Of a stretch of DNA of 48,881 bases, positions 24,936-33,186 are shown piece after piece. A program made the translations under genes and the position numbers. Each line of letters begins with the position of its first letter. Position 1 is the first letter of the stretch. The notes beneath the pieces are model-generated. The model was not told the origin of the DNA. It did no database searches and saw only the letters and a list, made by a program, of their open reading frames with translations. The stretch comes from Candidatus Polarisedimenticolia bacterium (GTDB lineage: Bacteria > Acidobacteriota > Polarisedimenticolia > Gp22-AA2 > AA152), in NCBI GenBank assembly GCA_036004685.1, contig DASYRE010000012.1:1-48881 (forward strand). The letters are read 5' to 3'.

Positions 24936-27496
24936 TCGTCGCCCCCGGGGCCCACCCGGTTCAGACGGCGCAGAAAGATCGACTCGGGATGGAGGCCGAG
25001 CGCCGCGGCATATTCCCGGCGCTTCCCTTCCAGGTCTCCCCGATCCCCCGCCACCGCGCCGAGCAGCAGCCGCTGCATCGCCTGGAGGTGCCGCACCTCC
25101 GCGGCGCTCAAGGAGAGCGGCGCCCCGCCGCCGGCGGCCTCGAGCCACCGGGCCGGATTGATCCCATTCCGGAGGACGTCCTCCAGGTGTCCCGGATGCT
25201 CGACCAGATCGAACGCCGCGAAGTATTCGATGGTGGGGCGATCGTCGGTGATCGATCGGGCGTCCCGGACGTAGGCGGCGAGGGCCGGGGCGTCGAGGAG
25301 GAGCGAGCCGAGAAGGGCCCCGAGATCGGGGACGTCGATCGACGCCAGATCGGCCGCGACGCGCGGCGCCGCCATGCGGGCGCGCAGCTCTGCGGCGCTG
25401 ACCGGGACGGGAGCGACCGAGCCGACCAGGATCCCGTCCCGGGGCGTCGGCGCCCAGAACGTCGCCTCCGGAAAGACCTCGAGGAAGGAGCGCACGAGGT
25501 TGCGCATCTCCGGGACGCTGTGGCTGTGCATCGGGATCCACTGCGCCATCAGGCCCCCGTTCCGGATTCGGGAGCGGCACAGGCGGTAGAAATCCTCGGA
25601 GTAGAGGTTGACGACGCCGGCGAACCGCGGCGGCGGCGGCTCCAGGGTGATGAGGTCGTAGCGCTCCGTGGTGATCAGGAGATGCTCGCGGCCGTCGCCC
25701 AGGATGATCCTCCCTTTCGGGTCGTCGCGGGCTCCGCCGTTGTCCCGCGCGAAGAGCGAGCCGGCCCGGAGCACCTCGGGGGACAGCTCGGCGCAGTCGA
25801 CCCGCTCGATCCGCGCGTCCAGCATCATGGCGCCGAAGGTCATCCCGCTGCCGAAGCCGATGACCAGCCCGGTTCTCGGCCGGGGATGGAGCAACGCCGG
25901 GAGATGCCCCAGAAGACGGTGGTAGCGCCGGCCGCTCTGGGTGGTTCCCGCGTAGGAAGTGCCGTTGAAATAGAGCTTCCGATAGGAGTTCCCCTCCACT
26001 CCCCGCCGTTCGTAGACTTCCACCAATCCGGCCGCCCCTTCGGCGAACAGCAGATTGCGCCCGGGGCGCGACGCGATGATCCGCGATCGGATCAGTCCGG
26101 AGGGAAGGAGCAGGCCTCCCAGGGCGACGAGCGCGGCGGCCGAAAGCGCCAGGGCGCGGCGCGAGCGCCGGGCCCCTCCGGCGCCGCGAACTGCCAGCAG
26201 CGGCAGCGCCGCGCACGCCAGGTTCAAGATGGAGATCAGCCGCAGACTCTCCAGGGTGCCGAAGCGCGGGATCAGGAGGAAGCCGGTGACCGCGGCCCCC
26301 GCCACGCATCCCGCGGTGTTCGCCGCATACAAGGCTCCCACCCCGCTGCCGGCGCGCGCCGGAATCACGAAGAGCCTGCCGGCGAGCGGGAACAGGATCC
26401 CCATAAGCGTCGAGGGGACGATCAGGACCATGACGGACGCGAAGATCCAGGCCAGCGTCCATTCGCCCCAGGAATACTCCCCCGATCCGAGGGACTTCGA
26501 GACCGCTTCGGGCAGCGACGCCGCGCGGGTCAGCAGGGGAATCGAAAGAAGGCCCCAGGCGCCGACGGCGATCTCGAGGGCCGCGAACCCGAGCAGCCCG
26601 GCGACGCCGCGTGGATCGAGGAAGCGGTGGAAGATCCAGCTCCCCAGGACGATCCCGAGAAGAAACGTGGCGAGCATGAGGGTGAAGGAATAGACGAAGC
26701 CGCTGCGGAGAAAGATGTTCAGAGAGCGGGTCCAGAGGATCTCGAAGGAGAGCGCCGCGAAGCCGGAGAGGGCGAAGACGCCGAGCAGGACGGCGCGCCC
26801 GCGCCGATCGAGAGCTCCGGCCTCCCCCGGCGAGCGCCCGCCGCGGGGCATTTCTCCGGAGCGCCCCGGATGATCCCGGCCGGGGGCGCCGCCCGCCTCC
26901 GCGGCGTCGAGCGTCCAGGCCGCGGCGGCCGCCAGCAGATTGAGGAGGACGGCGACCAGGAGCGTCCCGGTGAGCCCCAGTCGCTCGATGAGGACGAACC
27001 CCGCCAAGAGCGTGCCGGCGGCGCCGCCCAAGGTGTTCACGGCGTACAAGCCGGCCAGGCTCGCGGGCAGCGTCTCGCCGCGCGCAACCTCGCGCTGGCA
27101 GAGAATCGGCAGCGTTCCGCCCATCAGCAGGGTCGGCGGCAGAAGGGCGAGAAAGCAGATCACGATCCGGACGAGCCGGACGGCCGCAAGCGATGCGCCG
27201 AGGTGCCGGTGCAGCCCGGCGTAGGCGCTTTCGAGCCCGGGAAGAACCAGGTGAAGCGCCAGGGCGCCGGCGGCGACGCCCAGCTCCAGGGCGGCATACG
27301 CGCGTAGCGGCCGGCTCCATTGGGCCGCCTTCCTGCCGAACAGGAGGCTGCCCAGCGCCAGACCGCAAAGAAACGCCGCGAGGACGATGCTCAGGCTGAA
27401 GGTGCTCACGCCGACGACCAGGGTGAGACGCTTGGTCCAGATGACTTCGTAGACCAAGGCGCTCGCCCCGGAGAGGGCGAACAGGAAACGGACCAT
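24932..27496 (-). CDS. Membrane protein fused to a spermidine-synthase-like domain
   Basis: This encodes 854 residues. About 12 or more hydrophobic segments in two halves (residues about 1-210 and 240-500), each beginning with the same pattern (SGASALVYEVIWTKRL, SGFAALSFEILWTRSL), form a duplicated membrane domain. A Rossmann-fold domain of the spermine/spermidine synthase type follows: GFGSGMTFGAMM, CAELSPEVL, LGDGREHLL, YDLITLEPPPP and NLYSEDFY. The catalytic Asp of true spermidine synthases (in the DxxDP segment) is replaced by EPPPP, so an aminopropyltransferase role is doubtful; a nucleotide- or SAM-binding role is possible. Residues after about 730 are helical. The ATG at 27496 is the only plausible start in its region, though its Shine-Dalgarno sequence is weak. 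Confidence 0.85.
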   Translation of the reverse strand: MVRFLFALSGASALVYEVIWTKRLTLVVGVSTFSLSIVLAAFLCGLALGSLLFGRKAAQWSRPLRAYAALELGVAAGALALHLVLPGLESAYAGLHRHLGASLAAVRLVRIVICFLALLPPTLLMGGTLPILCQREVARGETLPASLAGLYAVNTLGGAAGTLLAGFVLIERLGLTGTLLVAVLLNLLAAAAAWTLDAAEAGGAPGRDHPGRSGEMPRGGRSPGEAGALDRRGRAVLLGVFALSGFAALSFEILWTRSLNIFLRSGFVYSFTLMLATFLLGIVLGSWIFHRFLDPRGVAGLLGFAALEIAVGAWGLLSIPLLTRAASLPEAVSKSLGSGEYSWGEWTLAWIFASVMVLIVPSTLMGILFPLAGRLFVIPARAGSGVGALYAANTAGCVAGAAVTGFLLIPRFGTLESLRLISILNLACAALPLLAVRGAGGARRSRRALALSAAALVALGGLLLPSGLIRSRIIASRPGRNLLFAEGAAGLVEVYERRGVEGNSYRKLYFNGTSYAGTTQSGRRYHRLLGHLPALLHPRPRTGLVIGFGSGMTFGAMMLDARIERVDCAELSPEVLRAGSLFARDNGGARDDPKGRIILGDGREHLLITTERYDLITLEPPPPRFAGVVNLYSEDFYRLCRSRIRNGGLMAQWIPMHSHSVPEMRNLVRSFLEVFPEATFWAPTPRDGILVGSVAPVPVSAAELRARMAAPRVAADLASIDVPDLGALLGSLLLDAPALAAYVRDARSITDDRPTIEYFAAFDLVEHPGHLEDVLRNGINPARWLEAAGGGAPLSLSAAEVRHLQAMQRLLLGAVAGDRGDLEGKRREYAAALGLHPESIFLRRLNRVGPGGDD

Positions 27497-27597
27497 CCTG
27501 CGGTGAGTCGGAGCGTCGTCGTGGAGGGGGAAGGGGCCCCGGGCGCCTTTCCCGGCGGGCCGGGCCGCCCGGTCTCCGGCCGCCGGGGGGCCCGATT

Positions 27598-28659
27598 TCA
27601 AAGGTCGGGCTCCCGTGTCGGGCGTAACGGCGGGGCCGGAGCGCCTCCGGGGGGAGGGCCCGCGGCGGTCTCGGCCACCGCCGACGCCGCCCGCGGCGCG
27701 ACCCCCGCCGCCAGAAGGGTGCGCTGGTGCTCCGTCCACGGCAGGAGGTTCTCCCGGATGATCTCGTAATCCGACTCCTCGTCCATGTCCAGGGAAAGGC
27801 CGCCGAACGGGGTGATCACCGCGGCGAAACCGCATCCCAGCATGGCGGAGGCGCTGCGCTCGACCGCGGCGAGATCGAGGGAGTTTCGCACCACGGAGGA
27901 GAACCAGGACCAGCCGTGCCGCTCGAGGACGGACGCCGCCTGGAAGCAGGCGACGTGGCAGGCGCCGCGGATCCCGCCCGGATTCCTCAGGAAGGAGCCG
28001 ATGAGGCGGCCGACGCTCCACCATTGGGTCAGCTTGCGGGCCGAAAAGCCCTGTTGGAGGATTTCGAGGTTCCGGATGCGCCGCGGGCGCGCCAGGTGGA
28101 TGTTCGCCAGGCGGAGCCGCTGGTGCTTCAGCTCCATGTAGGGACGGCGTATTCCCCGCCGCGAGGTGCGGGGATAGAAGGGGGCGAGGGCCGCCTCGTC
28201 GGCGAGCCCGGGGAGGAAATCGAACGTCGCGCCACGCTCCTCTTCCAGCATGAAGCACCGTTCGACGTAGTCATCGATCGCTTCGCTGACGGCCAGCGGA
28301 ATGTCGGAGGTGAGGAAGAGGTAAGGGCGCCGTTCCAGCTCGGCGGAAGTCAGGCCGATCGCCGACTCCTCCGCCGCGGCGAACGCCTTCCAGGCGTTGT
28401 CGAGCATCCGCCCCGACTCGGGGACGATCCGCTGGCCCCAGCGCTCCGGCGGCACCCGCCGCCGCAGCTCGACCTCCGGGCCCACCACGAAGATCCGCCC
28501 GACTCGGCGCGCGGCTCCCAGCGCCTCCAGGATCAGCTCCAGGCAGATCCGCTCTCCCAGCGGCAGGAAGGCCTTGTTCTGGCCGGCGATCAGTCTTCGC
28601 TTGTCCTGATGCGTGCCGGCCAGAACGATCGCGTCCACCTTGACAGGCGACTGCGGCAC
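27598..28659 (-). CDS. MobA-like nucleotidyltransferase family protein
   Basis: This encodes 353 residues. The N-terminus VDAIVLAGTHQDKRRLIAGQNKAFLPLGER is an NTP-transferase nucleotide-binding start (LAG...K...L), and FLTSDIPLAV provides the metal-binding Asp region. The family includes MobA, which attaches GMP to molybdopterin, and sugar-nucleotide pyrophosphorylases. Unlike MobA (about 200 residues) it has a long C-terminal part with no motif I know and an Ala/Pro-rich tail. The GTG at 28659 follows gggga. It lies upstream of the membrane/spermidine-synthase-like gene in the same orientation. The nearby molybdenum hydroxylase makes a Mo-cofactor link tempting, but the two are in different transcripts. 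Confidence 0.75.
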   Translation of the reverse strand: MPQSPVKVDAIVLAGTHQDKRRLIAGQNKAFLPLGERICLELILEALGAARRVGRIFVVGPEVELRRRVPPERWGQRIVPESGRMLDNAWKAFAAAEESAIGLTSAELERRPYLFLTSDIPLAVSEAIDDYVERCFMLEEERGATFDFLPGLADEAALAPFYPRTSRRGIRRPYMELKHQRLRLANIHLARPRRIRNLEILQQGFSARKLTQWWSVGRLIGSFLRNPGGIRGACHVACFQAASVLERHGWSWFSSVVRNSLDLAAVERSASAMLGCGFAAVITPFGGLSLDMDEESDYEIIRENLLPWTEHQRTLLAAGVAPRAASAVAETAAGPPPGGAPAPPLRPTREPDL

Positions 28660-28771
28660 GTTTTTCCCCGAAGGAAAGGAATGCGGAGGGGCCTAGGCTC
28701 TGCCCCATCGTACCGAAGTCGGGGGAATCATTCAACCGGCGCGGGGCGCCGCGGACCGGCTCATGCTGCAC

Positions 28772-28777
28772 TATAAT
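28772..28777 (+). promoter_or_regulatory. Putative -10 box of the DUF1054-like gene
   Basis: A perfect TATAAT 31 bases before the ATG at 28809, in the divergent gap with the nucleotidyltransferase gene. No clear -35. Confidence 0.5.
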
Positions 28778-28808
28778 CGTCCGGAGCCGATCTCCGTGGA
28801 CTTCTCCC

Positions 28809-29468
28809 ATGACCGCCTCGTTCCGGTTTCCCGGCTTCTCTCCTGAGGATTTCGCCGCTTTCCGGATTGCCGACCGCGCGCGCCGCCGCGAGGAGATTCT
28901 CCGGCTCCTCCACCCGAAGCTGTCGGCGCTCGGCGAGGACATCCTGGCCGATTTCCGCCGGCGCGGGATCGAGGGGCTTCACCCGCACCTTCCCCAGCTG
29001 AACTGGCCGCCGGGCTACCAGCCCTTCTGCACCTGGCTCGCCCTCTCCTCGCACCCGCATCGTTACCAGCAGCTCGCCCAGCTCAACGTCGGGATTCACC
29101 AGCCCTACGTTGCGGTGCGGCTGGGATTCGACACCGCCGGGGAAGGCTTCGGCCGCTTCCTCTTCCTCATGTCGCATGGCGACCTCCCGCGGGTCCTCGC
29201 CCGGATCGCGGTCCCCGCCGGGCTGCGCTGCCGGGTCTACCGCACGGCCCCCTGGCCGGAAGGGTCGCGGGCGGTCTTCGATTCCGGAGAGGACTTCCTC
29301 AAAGGAGTGCAGGCGGCCGAGCGCGCCGGGGGGAACTGGCTGGAGGTGGGGAAGATCTTCACGCGGCGGGACTTCGGATCGGCGCTGGCGCGCGCCGATT
29401 TCGCGGCGACGGCCGCCGGCATCCTGCTGACGCTGTATCCGATTTTCAGACGGCTGGCGGGGCCGTGA
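28809..29468 (+). CDS. DUF1054 (UPF0637/YktB)-like protein
   Basis: This 219-residue soluble protein has no signal peptide. The start FPGFSPEDFAAFRI..R...I..L.PKLSALGEDI follows the spacing of Bacillus YktB (F..DF..F.I..., then I.PK...LG..L). The middle (QLNVGIHQPYVAVRLGF) matches the strand region where that family has FQIGLF...VFIWFAV. Function of the family is unknown. The call rests on remembered pattern similarity and not an alignment. The ATG at 28809 has a poor Shine-Dalgarno sequence; a consensus -10 lies upstream. It ends nine bases from the convergent small helical protein gene. Confidence 0.6.
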   Translation: MTASFRFPGFSPEDFAAFRIADRARRREEILRLLHPKLSALGEDILADFRRRGIEGLHPHLPQLNWPPGYQPFCTWLALSSHPHRYQQLAQLNVGIHQPYVAVRLGFDTAGEGFGRFLFLMSHGDLPRVLARIAVPAGLRCRVYRTAPWPEGSRAVFDSGEDFLKGVQAAERAGGNWLEVGKIFTRRDFGSALARADFAATAAGILLTLYPIFRRLAGP

Positions 29469-29477
29469 GCGGAAACC

Positions 29478-29792
29478 TCAGTGGATCGTCTCCTCGTCCT
29501 CGCGGACTTCCGTCTCCTCGAGGTACTCGCTCATGAACTCCTTGAACGAGGCGAGCGCCTCGTCCACTTTGCTGCTGAGCTCGCGGGCCACCCGGCGCTT
29601 CTCGGTGAAAGGGAGGGAGCCGAAGCGCTCGTAGCGCGCCACCCGCTCCGGCAGGAGCTTGATCCGCTCCGAGAGCATGTCGAGGAACTTCACGATCTCC
29701 TCGCGGCTCATCTCCCCCTTGATGATCCGCTCCTTGACCACGGACATCACCTTGAGGAGGGCCTCGTCGAGCTCCCGGAGACGGTCGTCCAA
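29478..29792 (-). CDS. Small helical cytoplasmic protein of unknown function
   Basis: This encodes 104 residues, almost entirely charged and helical (ELDEALLKVMSVVKERI, EEIVKFLDMLSERIKLL, ELSSKVDEALASFKEFM), with no signal peptide and an acidic C-terminus. It could form a coiled coil or helical bundle; I recognise no family. The start is TTG at 29792, about eight bases after aggag, which overlaps the stop codon of the TlpA-like gene. The frame continues upstream only as a shadow of that gene. It is the third gene of an HMA / thioredoxin / helical-protein operon, so a role connected to envelope thiol or metal chemistry is possible, but it lacks cysteines to take part directly. Confidence 0.7.
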   Translation of the reverse strand: MDDRLRELDEALLKVMSVVKERIIKGEMSREEIVKFLDMLSERIKLLPERVARYERFGSLPFTEKRRVARELSSKVDEALASFKEFMSEYLEETEVREDEETIH

Positions 29793-29803
29793 GGGAATCT
29801 CTC

Positions 29804-30343
29804 CTACCGGGCGGCGAGCAGCGACCGGATGTCCCCTTCCAGGGTCTCCCGGTCGACCGGGCCGACGTAACTTTGGAAGACGCGCCCCTGGCGGTCCAGG
29901 ACGAAAGTCGTCGGCAGTCCGGCCACGCCGCCGAAGGCCTCCTCGGCGTCGCGGCTGCTCATCAGCGAGGTGTATTCGATGTGAACCTCCTGGTCGAAGG
30001 CCGCCAGCACTTTCGGATTCTCGTCGACCGAGACTCCCAGGATGTTCACCCCTTGTTCCTTGTACTTGCGGTGCAGCGCGTTCAGCGAAGGGATCGCCTC
30101 CCGGCACGGGGGACACCACGTGGCCCAGAAATCGACGACGCGGATGCTCCCGTCGAACTTCTTCAGATCCACCGGGGCACCGCCGGGCGTCGGCAGCGAG
30201 AAGTTCAGGCGGATCTCCTTCGACGACGAAGAAGCCGGCGAGGCGGGGGCGGTGGCTCCGCCCGAGCACCGGAACGAGCCGAGCGCCGCGACCAGAGCGA
30301 CGAGCGCCAAGAAGTTGGACTGGGAGCGCCGGGGTAGATTCAT
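29804..30343 (-). CDS. TlpA/ResA-like periplasmic thioredoxin
   Basis: This 179-residue protein has an N-terminal hydrophobic segment (about 9-25) followed by FRCSGG, which could be a lipobox though Arg before Cys26 is unusual. The thioredoxin fold carries FWATWCPPC with the redox pair Cys77 and Cys80, and the cis-proline loop GLPTTFV further on. Such proteins reduce disulfides in apocytochromes or copper-binding proteins in the periplasm. The ATG overlaps the stop of the HMA-domain gene (ATGA), so the two are coupled. The combination with an exported metal-binding domain suggests a metal-handling or cofactor-delivery job, perhaps copper. That is inference. Confidence 0.9.
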   Translation of the reverse strand: MNLPRRSQSNFLALVALVAALGSFRCSGGATAPASPASSSSKEIRLNFSLPTPGGAPVDLKKFDGSIRVVDFWATWCPPCREAIPSLNALHRKYKEQGVNILGVSVDENPKVLAAFDQEVHIEYTSLMSSRDAEEAFGGVAGLPTTFVLDRQGRVFQSYVGPVDRETLEGDIRSLLAAR

Positions 30344-30909
30344 CGTGGGCTGACCTCGTAGCTCAGGACGGAAAGGGTGGCGGGCAGATGCTCCGGCTGC
30401 GCGTGCAGCCGGGCGGTCAGCGCCACCCGCGGGGCGCCGGAGGGAGGGAGCTTCGACAGGAGCCGCCGGAGCTCCTCGCCTTCCAGGAGATCGAACTCCT
30501 GATCGTTTCCCAGGACGTGGAACATCAGCCGGTCCCGGGGTCCGTGCTGGATCGTGCCTACGGCCCGGACGATCACCGGCTCGGGAACGATTTGAAAGCC
30601 CCATCTCTCCACTCGCGTTCGAATCCCTTGAAAGTCCAGGGAGTGTCCCGGCATCGCCGCGATCTTCACCCGGCCGCTTTCGAGATCGGCCTCGACGCTT
30701 CCCACGCCCGGCAGCCGGACGAGCGATTCCCGGATGCCGCGCGCGCAGAGAGGACACTTCATCCCCTCGACGACCAAATCGACCTCGCGCACGGCCGCCG
30801 AGGCGAGCGAGAAGGCGCCGGCGAAGCCCAGACCGAGGAAAAAATGCTTGCGAATCAGGATAACGGCCGACTCCCGCCCGGAAAGGGGCGCGAACCGGGC
30901 TGCAGGCAT
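30340..30909 (-). CDS. Exported heavy-metal-associated (HMA) domain protein
   Basis: This encodes 189 residues. A hydrophobic signal (HFFLGLGFAGAFSLASA) precedes an HMA ferredoxin-like domain with GMKCPLC (Cys52 and Cys55) followed by ESLVRLPGVGSVEADLESGRV, the usual order in copper chaperones and MerP-like proteins. A second half of about 90 residues has no motif I know. It is therefore probably a periplasmic metal-binding protein. The start is uncertain: ATG at 30909 is chosen, with a TTG at 30936 as alternative, and neither has a strong Shine-Dalgarno sequence. First gene of the operon with the TlpA-like protein; diverges from the TPR glycosyltransferase gene. Confidence 0.8.
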   Translation of the reverse strand: MPAARFAPLSGRESAVILIRKHFFLGLGFAGAFSLASAAVREVDLVVEGMKCPLCARGIRESLVRLPGVGSVEADLESGRVKIAAMPGHSLDFQGIRTRVERWGFQIVPEPVIVRAVGTIQHGPRDRLMFHVLGNDQEFDLLEGEELRRLLSKLPPSGAPRVALTARLHAQPEHLPATLSVLSYEVSPR

Positions 30910-31009
30910 TCTAATGGAAGGCCTCTCCCGATTCAATTACGGCGGGCGCCGGAGCGGTGTACACTGTCGCTCTTTTTTGCGCTTTCTCGCCGCGCCGACC
31001 GCCGTCTTC

Positions 31010-31016
31010 GGGGAGG
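31010..31016 (+). promoter_or_regulatory. Shine-Dalgarno sequence pointing to a CTG start
   Basis: GGGGAGG, with four bases (aaat) before CTG at 31021. No ATG, GTG or TTG in this frame lies near it, so it decides the start of the next gene. Confidence 0.5.
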
Positions 31017-31020
31017 AAAT

Positions 31021-33186
31021 CTGGGGAAGAAGAGCCGCGCCCGCCAAGCCCATAAGGGACCCGCCGGGCGGCCGGCCGCGGCTGGCGGGGCCGCGGCGCC
31101 GGTTTTCTCCGCGCGCTCCGAAAGGCGGCTCGTCAGCTCGATCCTTTTCGCGGCCCTGCTGATGCGCCTGCTCTACCTTTTCGAGTACCGCGCCCGGAGC
31201 ATCTTCTACGGCCGTCTGATGCTGGACGCGCAGGTCTACGACCTCTGGGCCGGGCGGATCGCGGCGGGAGAATGGCTCGCCGGTCCCGCCTTCTACCACG
31301 CTCCTCTTTATCCCTACCTGCTGGCGTTCTTCTTCAGGATCCTGGGACACCACTATCTCCCCGTCTACCTCTTCCAGATCGGGCTGGGGATCGGCGTCCT
31401 CTACCTGGTGATCCGGATCGGCCGGCAGTGCGCCTCCGCCGGCGCCGGAATCCTGGCGGGCGCGCTGCTCGTCCTTTATGCCCCGCTTCCCTTCTTCGAG
31501 ACCAAGCTCATGTCGACGAGTCTCGGCGTGGCACTCTCCGTCGCCTCGCTGGCTCTGCTGGCCGACGCCTGGCGGAAGGGCGGCGCGACACGCTGGCTGG
31601 CCGCGGGGGTGTCGGTCGGGCTGGCGGCGCTGGCCCATCCGGCGTCGCTTCTTCTCGCGCCGGTCTTCGCCGGCGCGCTCCTGTTCCGAGCGGGGGGCCT
31701 GCGGCCGGCCGGAGCCCTCGCCGCCGGGACGATCCTGGCGCTGGCGCCCGCCACTCTCCACAACTTTCGCTCCGGGGGCGGCTTCCTCCCGATCTCCTCG
31801 CAGGGCGGAATCACGTTCCTGCAAGGCAACCTGCCCGCCTCGCGCGGACTCTACCGCCCGGTGGAGGGCTTCACCGGCTCGCCGCTCTCCCAGGAGGCCG
31901 AGGAGAAGGCGATCGCCGAGAAGGCGGTCGGGCGGAAGCTTTCGGCCTCCGAAGTCTCGGGCTACTGGTTTCGCCAGGGGCTGGACGTCATCCGCGATCA
32001 TCCCGGAGAGTTCCTCGGCCTCTTGCAGCTGAAACTGCTGCGCTGGCTTTCGAGCTACGAATACTCGACCGAATACAGCCTCGCCCTCGAGCGCCGGCAG
32101 GTGTCCGTCTTGTGGCTCTTCTTCGTCCCCTTCGGATTCCTGGCGGCCGGGGCGGCGGCCGGCGCCTGGATGGCGCGGCGAGAGATCGCCCGTCTCGCTC
32201 CCGTCTATCTCTACCTGCTGGCGACCGCGGCTCCTCCCCTGCTCTTCTACGTCTCCTCGCGCTACAGGATCGCGGTCGTCCCGGCCCTGGCGATCCTCGC
32301 CGGCATCGCCGCCGAGAGGATCGGCGCGCGGCTGCGGCAAGGGGCGCTGCTCGACGCCCTGCCGGCGGCCCTGGCCGTCGCAGCTGCCGGAGCCTTGACC
32401 TTGATCCCTTACGGCCGGGATCACCTCTTCCAGGAAGCCAACGTCCATTACAACCAGGGGAACCTCTACTACGACCTCGCGGATTACGATCGGGCGATCG
32501 AGGAATACCGGCAGGCTCTCGCCGTGAGCGATTTCGAGTTCTACCGAATCAACCTCGGAAACGCGCTGACCCGGAAGGGGCGTTTCGAGGAGGCGATCGA
32601 CCAGTACCGGCAGGTGACGCTCCGGAAACCGCGCTTCGCCAAGGCCTACATCCAATGGGCCAAGACGCTCGCGGAGCAAGGCAGGACGGAAGAGGCCCTG
32701 GAGCAGTACCGGAAGGCGCTCTCCTTGGGGACGGCGAGTCCGGATCTCGAGGCGAAGCTGCGGCAAGCCGGCGTCTCGCAAGGCGCCGGCGACGTCGACG
32801 CCGCCCGCCGGGCCGTCGCGGCGGAGCCCGGCAGCGCCAGCCTGCGCAACACGCTCGGGATCGTTCTTCAGAAGAAAGGGAGCTTCGACGAGGCCGAGAA
32901 GGAGTACCGCGCCGCGGCGGCGCTCGATCCTTCCTATGAGAAGCCGCACTTCAACCTCGGGCTCCTGCTGGAGGCGCGCGGCAAGACGGCGGAGGCGCTG
33001 GGCGAGTTCGAAACGGCCGCCCGGCTGAATCCCGGCTACGCGCGGGCCCACGTCAAGGCGGGGGAGCTGCTCCTGGCGCGGGGAGACCGCAAAGCGGCGC
33101 GCCGCCACCTCGACGCGGCGCTGGCCGCCGAGCCCGGGAACGCCGACGCGGCGGCGCTGAAGAGGCGGCTCGAGGAACGGCCTTGA
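31021..33186 (+). CDS. GT-C glycosyltransferase-like membrane protein with C-terminal TPR repeats
   Basis: About 721 residues. A basic N-terminus leads to the first membrane helix and then a loop with LMLDAQVYDLWAGRIAAGEW and YHAPLYPYLLA. The acidic residues there (about 69-76) match the catalytic Asp region of ArnT/PMT-type GT-C enzymes, which move a sugar from a polyprenyl-phosphate carrier. About ten helices follow. From about residue 475 to the end the protein is made of tetratricopeptide repeats (YNQGNLYYDLADYDRAIEEY, LGNALTRKGRFEEAIDQY and others), a protein-binding module that would lie in the periplasm. The likely start is CTG at 31021, after GGGGAGG; no normal start codon lies before the first helix. 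The stop overlaps the TTG of the next gene. Confidence 0.85.
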   Translation: MGKKSRARQAHKGPAGRPAAAGGAAAPVFSARSERRLVSSILFAALLMRLLYLFEYRARSIFYGRLMLDAQVYDLWAGRIAAGEWLAGPAFYHAPLYPYLLAFFFRILGHHYLPVYLFQIGLGIGVLYLVIRIGRQCASAGAGILAGALLVLYAPLPFFETKLMSTSLGVALSVASLALLADAWRKGGATRWLAAGVSVGLAALAHPASLLLAPVFAGALLFRAGGLRPAGALAAGTILALAPATLHNFRSGGGFLPISSQGGITFLQGNLPASRGLYRPVEGFTGSPLSQEAEEKAIAEKAVGRKLSASEVSGYWFRQGLDVIRDHPGEFLGLLQLKLLRWLSSYEYSTEYSLALERRQVSVLWLFFVPFGFLAAGAAAGAWMARREIARLAPVYLYLLATAAPPLLFYVSSRYRIAVVPALAILAGIAAERIGARLRQGALLDALPAALAVAAAGALTLIPYGRDHLFQEANVHYNQGNLYYDLADYDRAIEEYRQALAVSDFEFYRINLGNALTRKGRFEEAIDQYRQVTLRKPRFAKAYIQWAKTLAEQGRTEEALEQYRKALSLGTASPDLEAKLRQAGVSQGAGDVDAARRAVAAEPGSASLRNTLGIVLQKKGSFDEAEKEYRAAAALDPSYEKPHFNLGLLLEARGKTAEALGEFETAARLNPGYARAHVKAGELLLARGDRKAARRHLDAALAAEPGNADAAALKRRLEERP

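Noticed and set aside
29659-31020. Long upstream extension of the TPR glycosyltransferase frame
   Set aside because: It runs antisense through the HMA/TlpA operon and across the intergenic gap; sequence is Arg/Pro-rich shadow.
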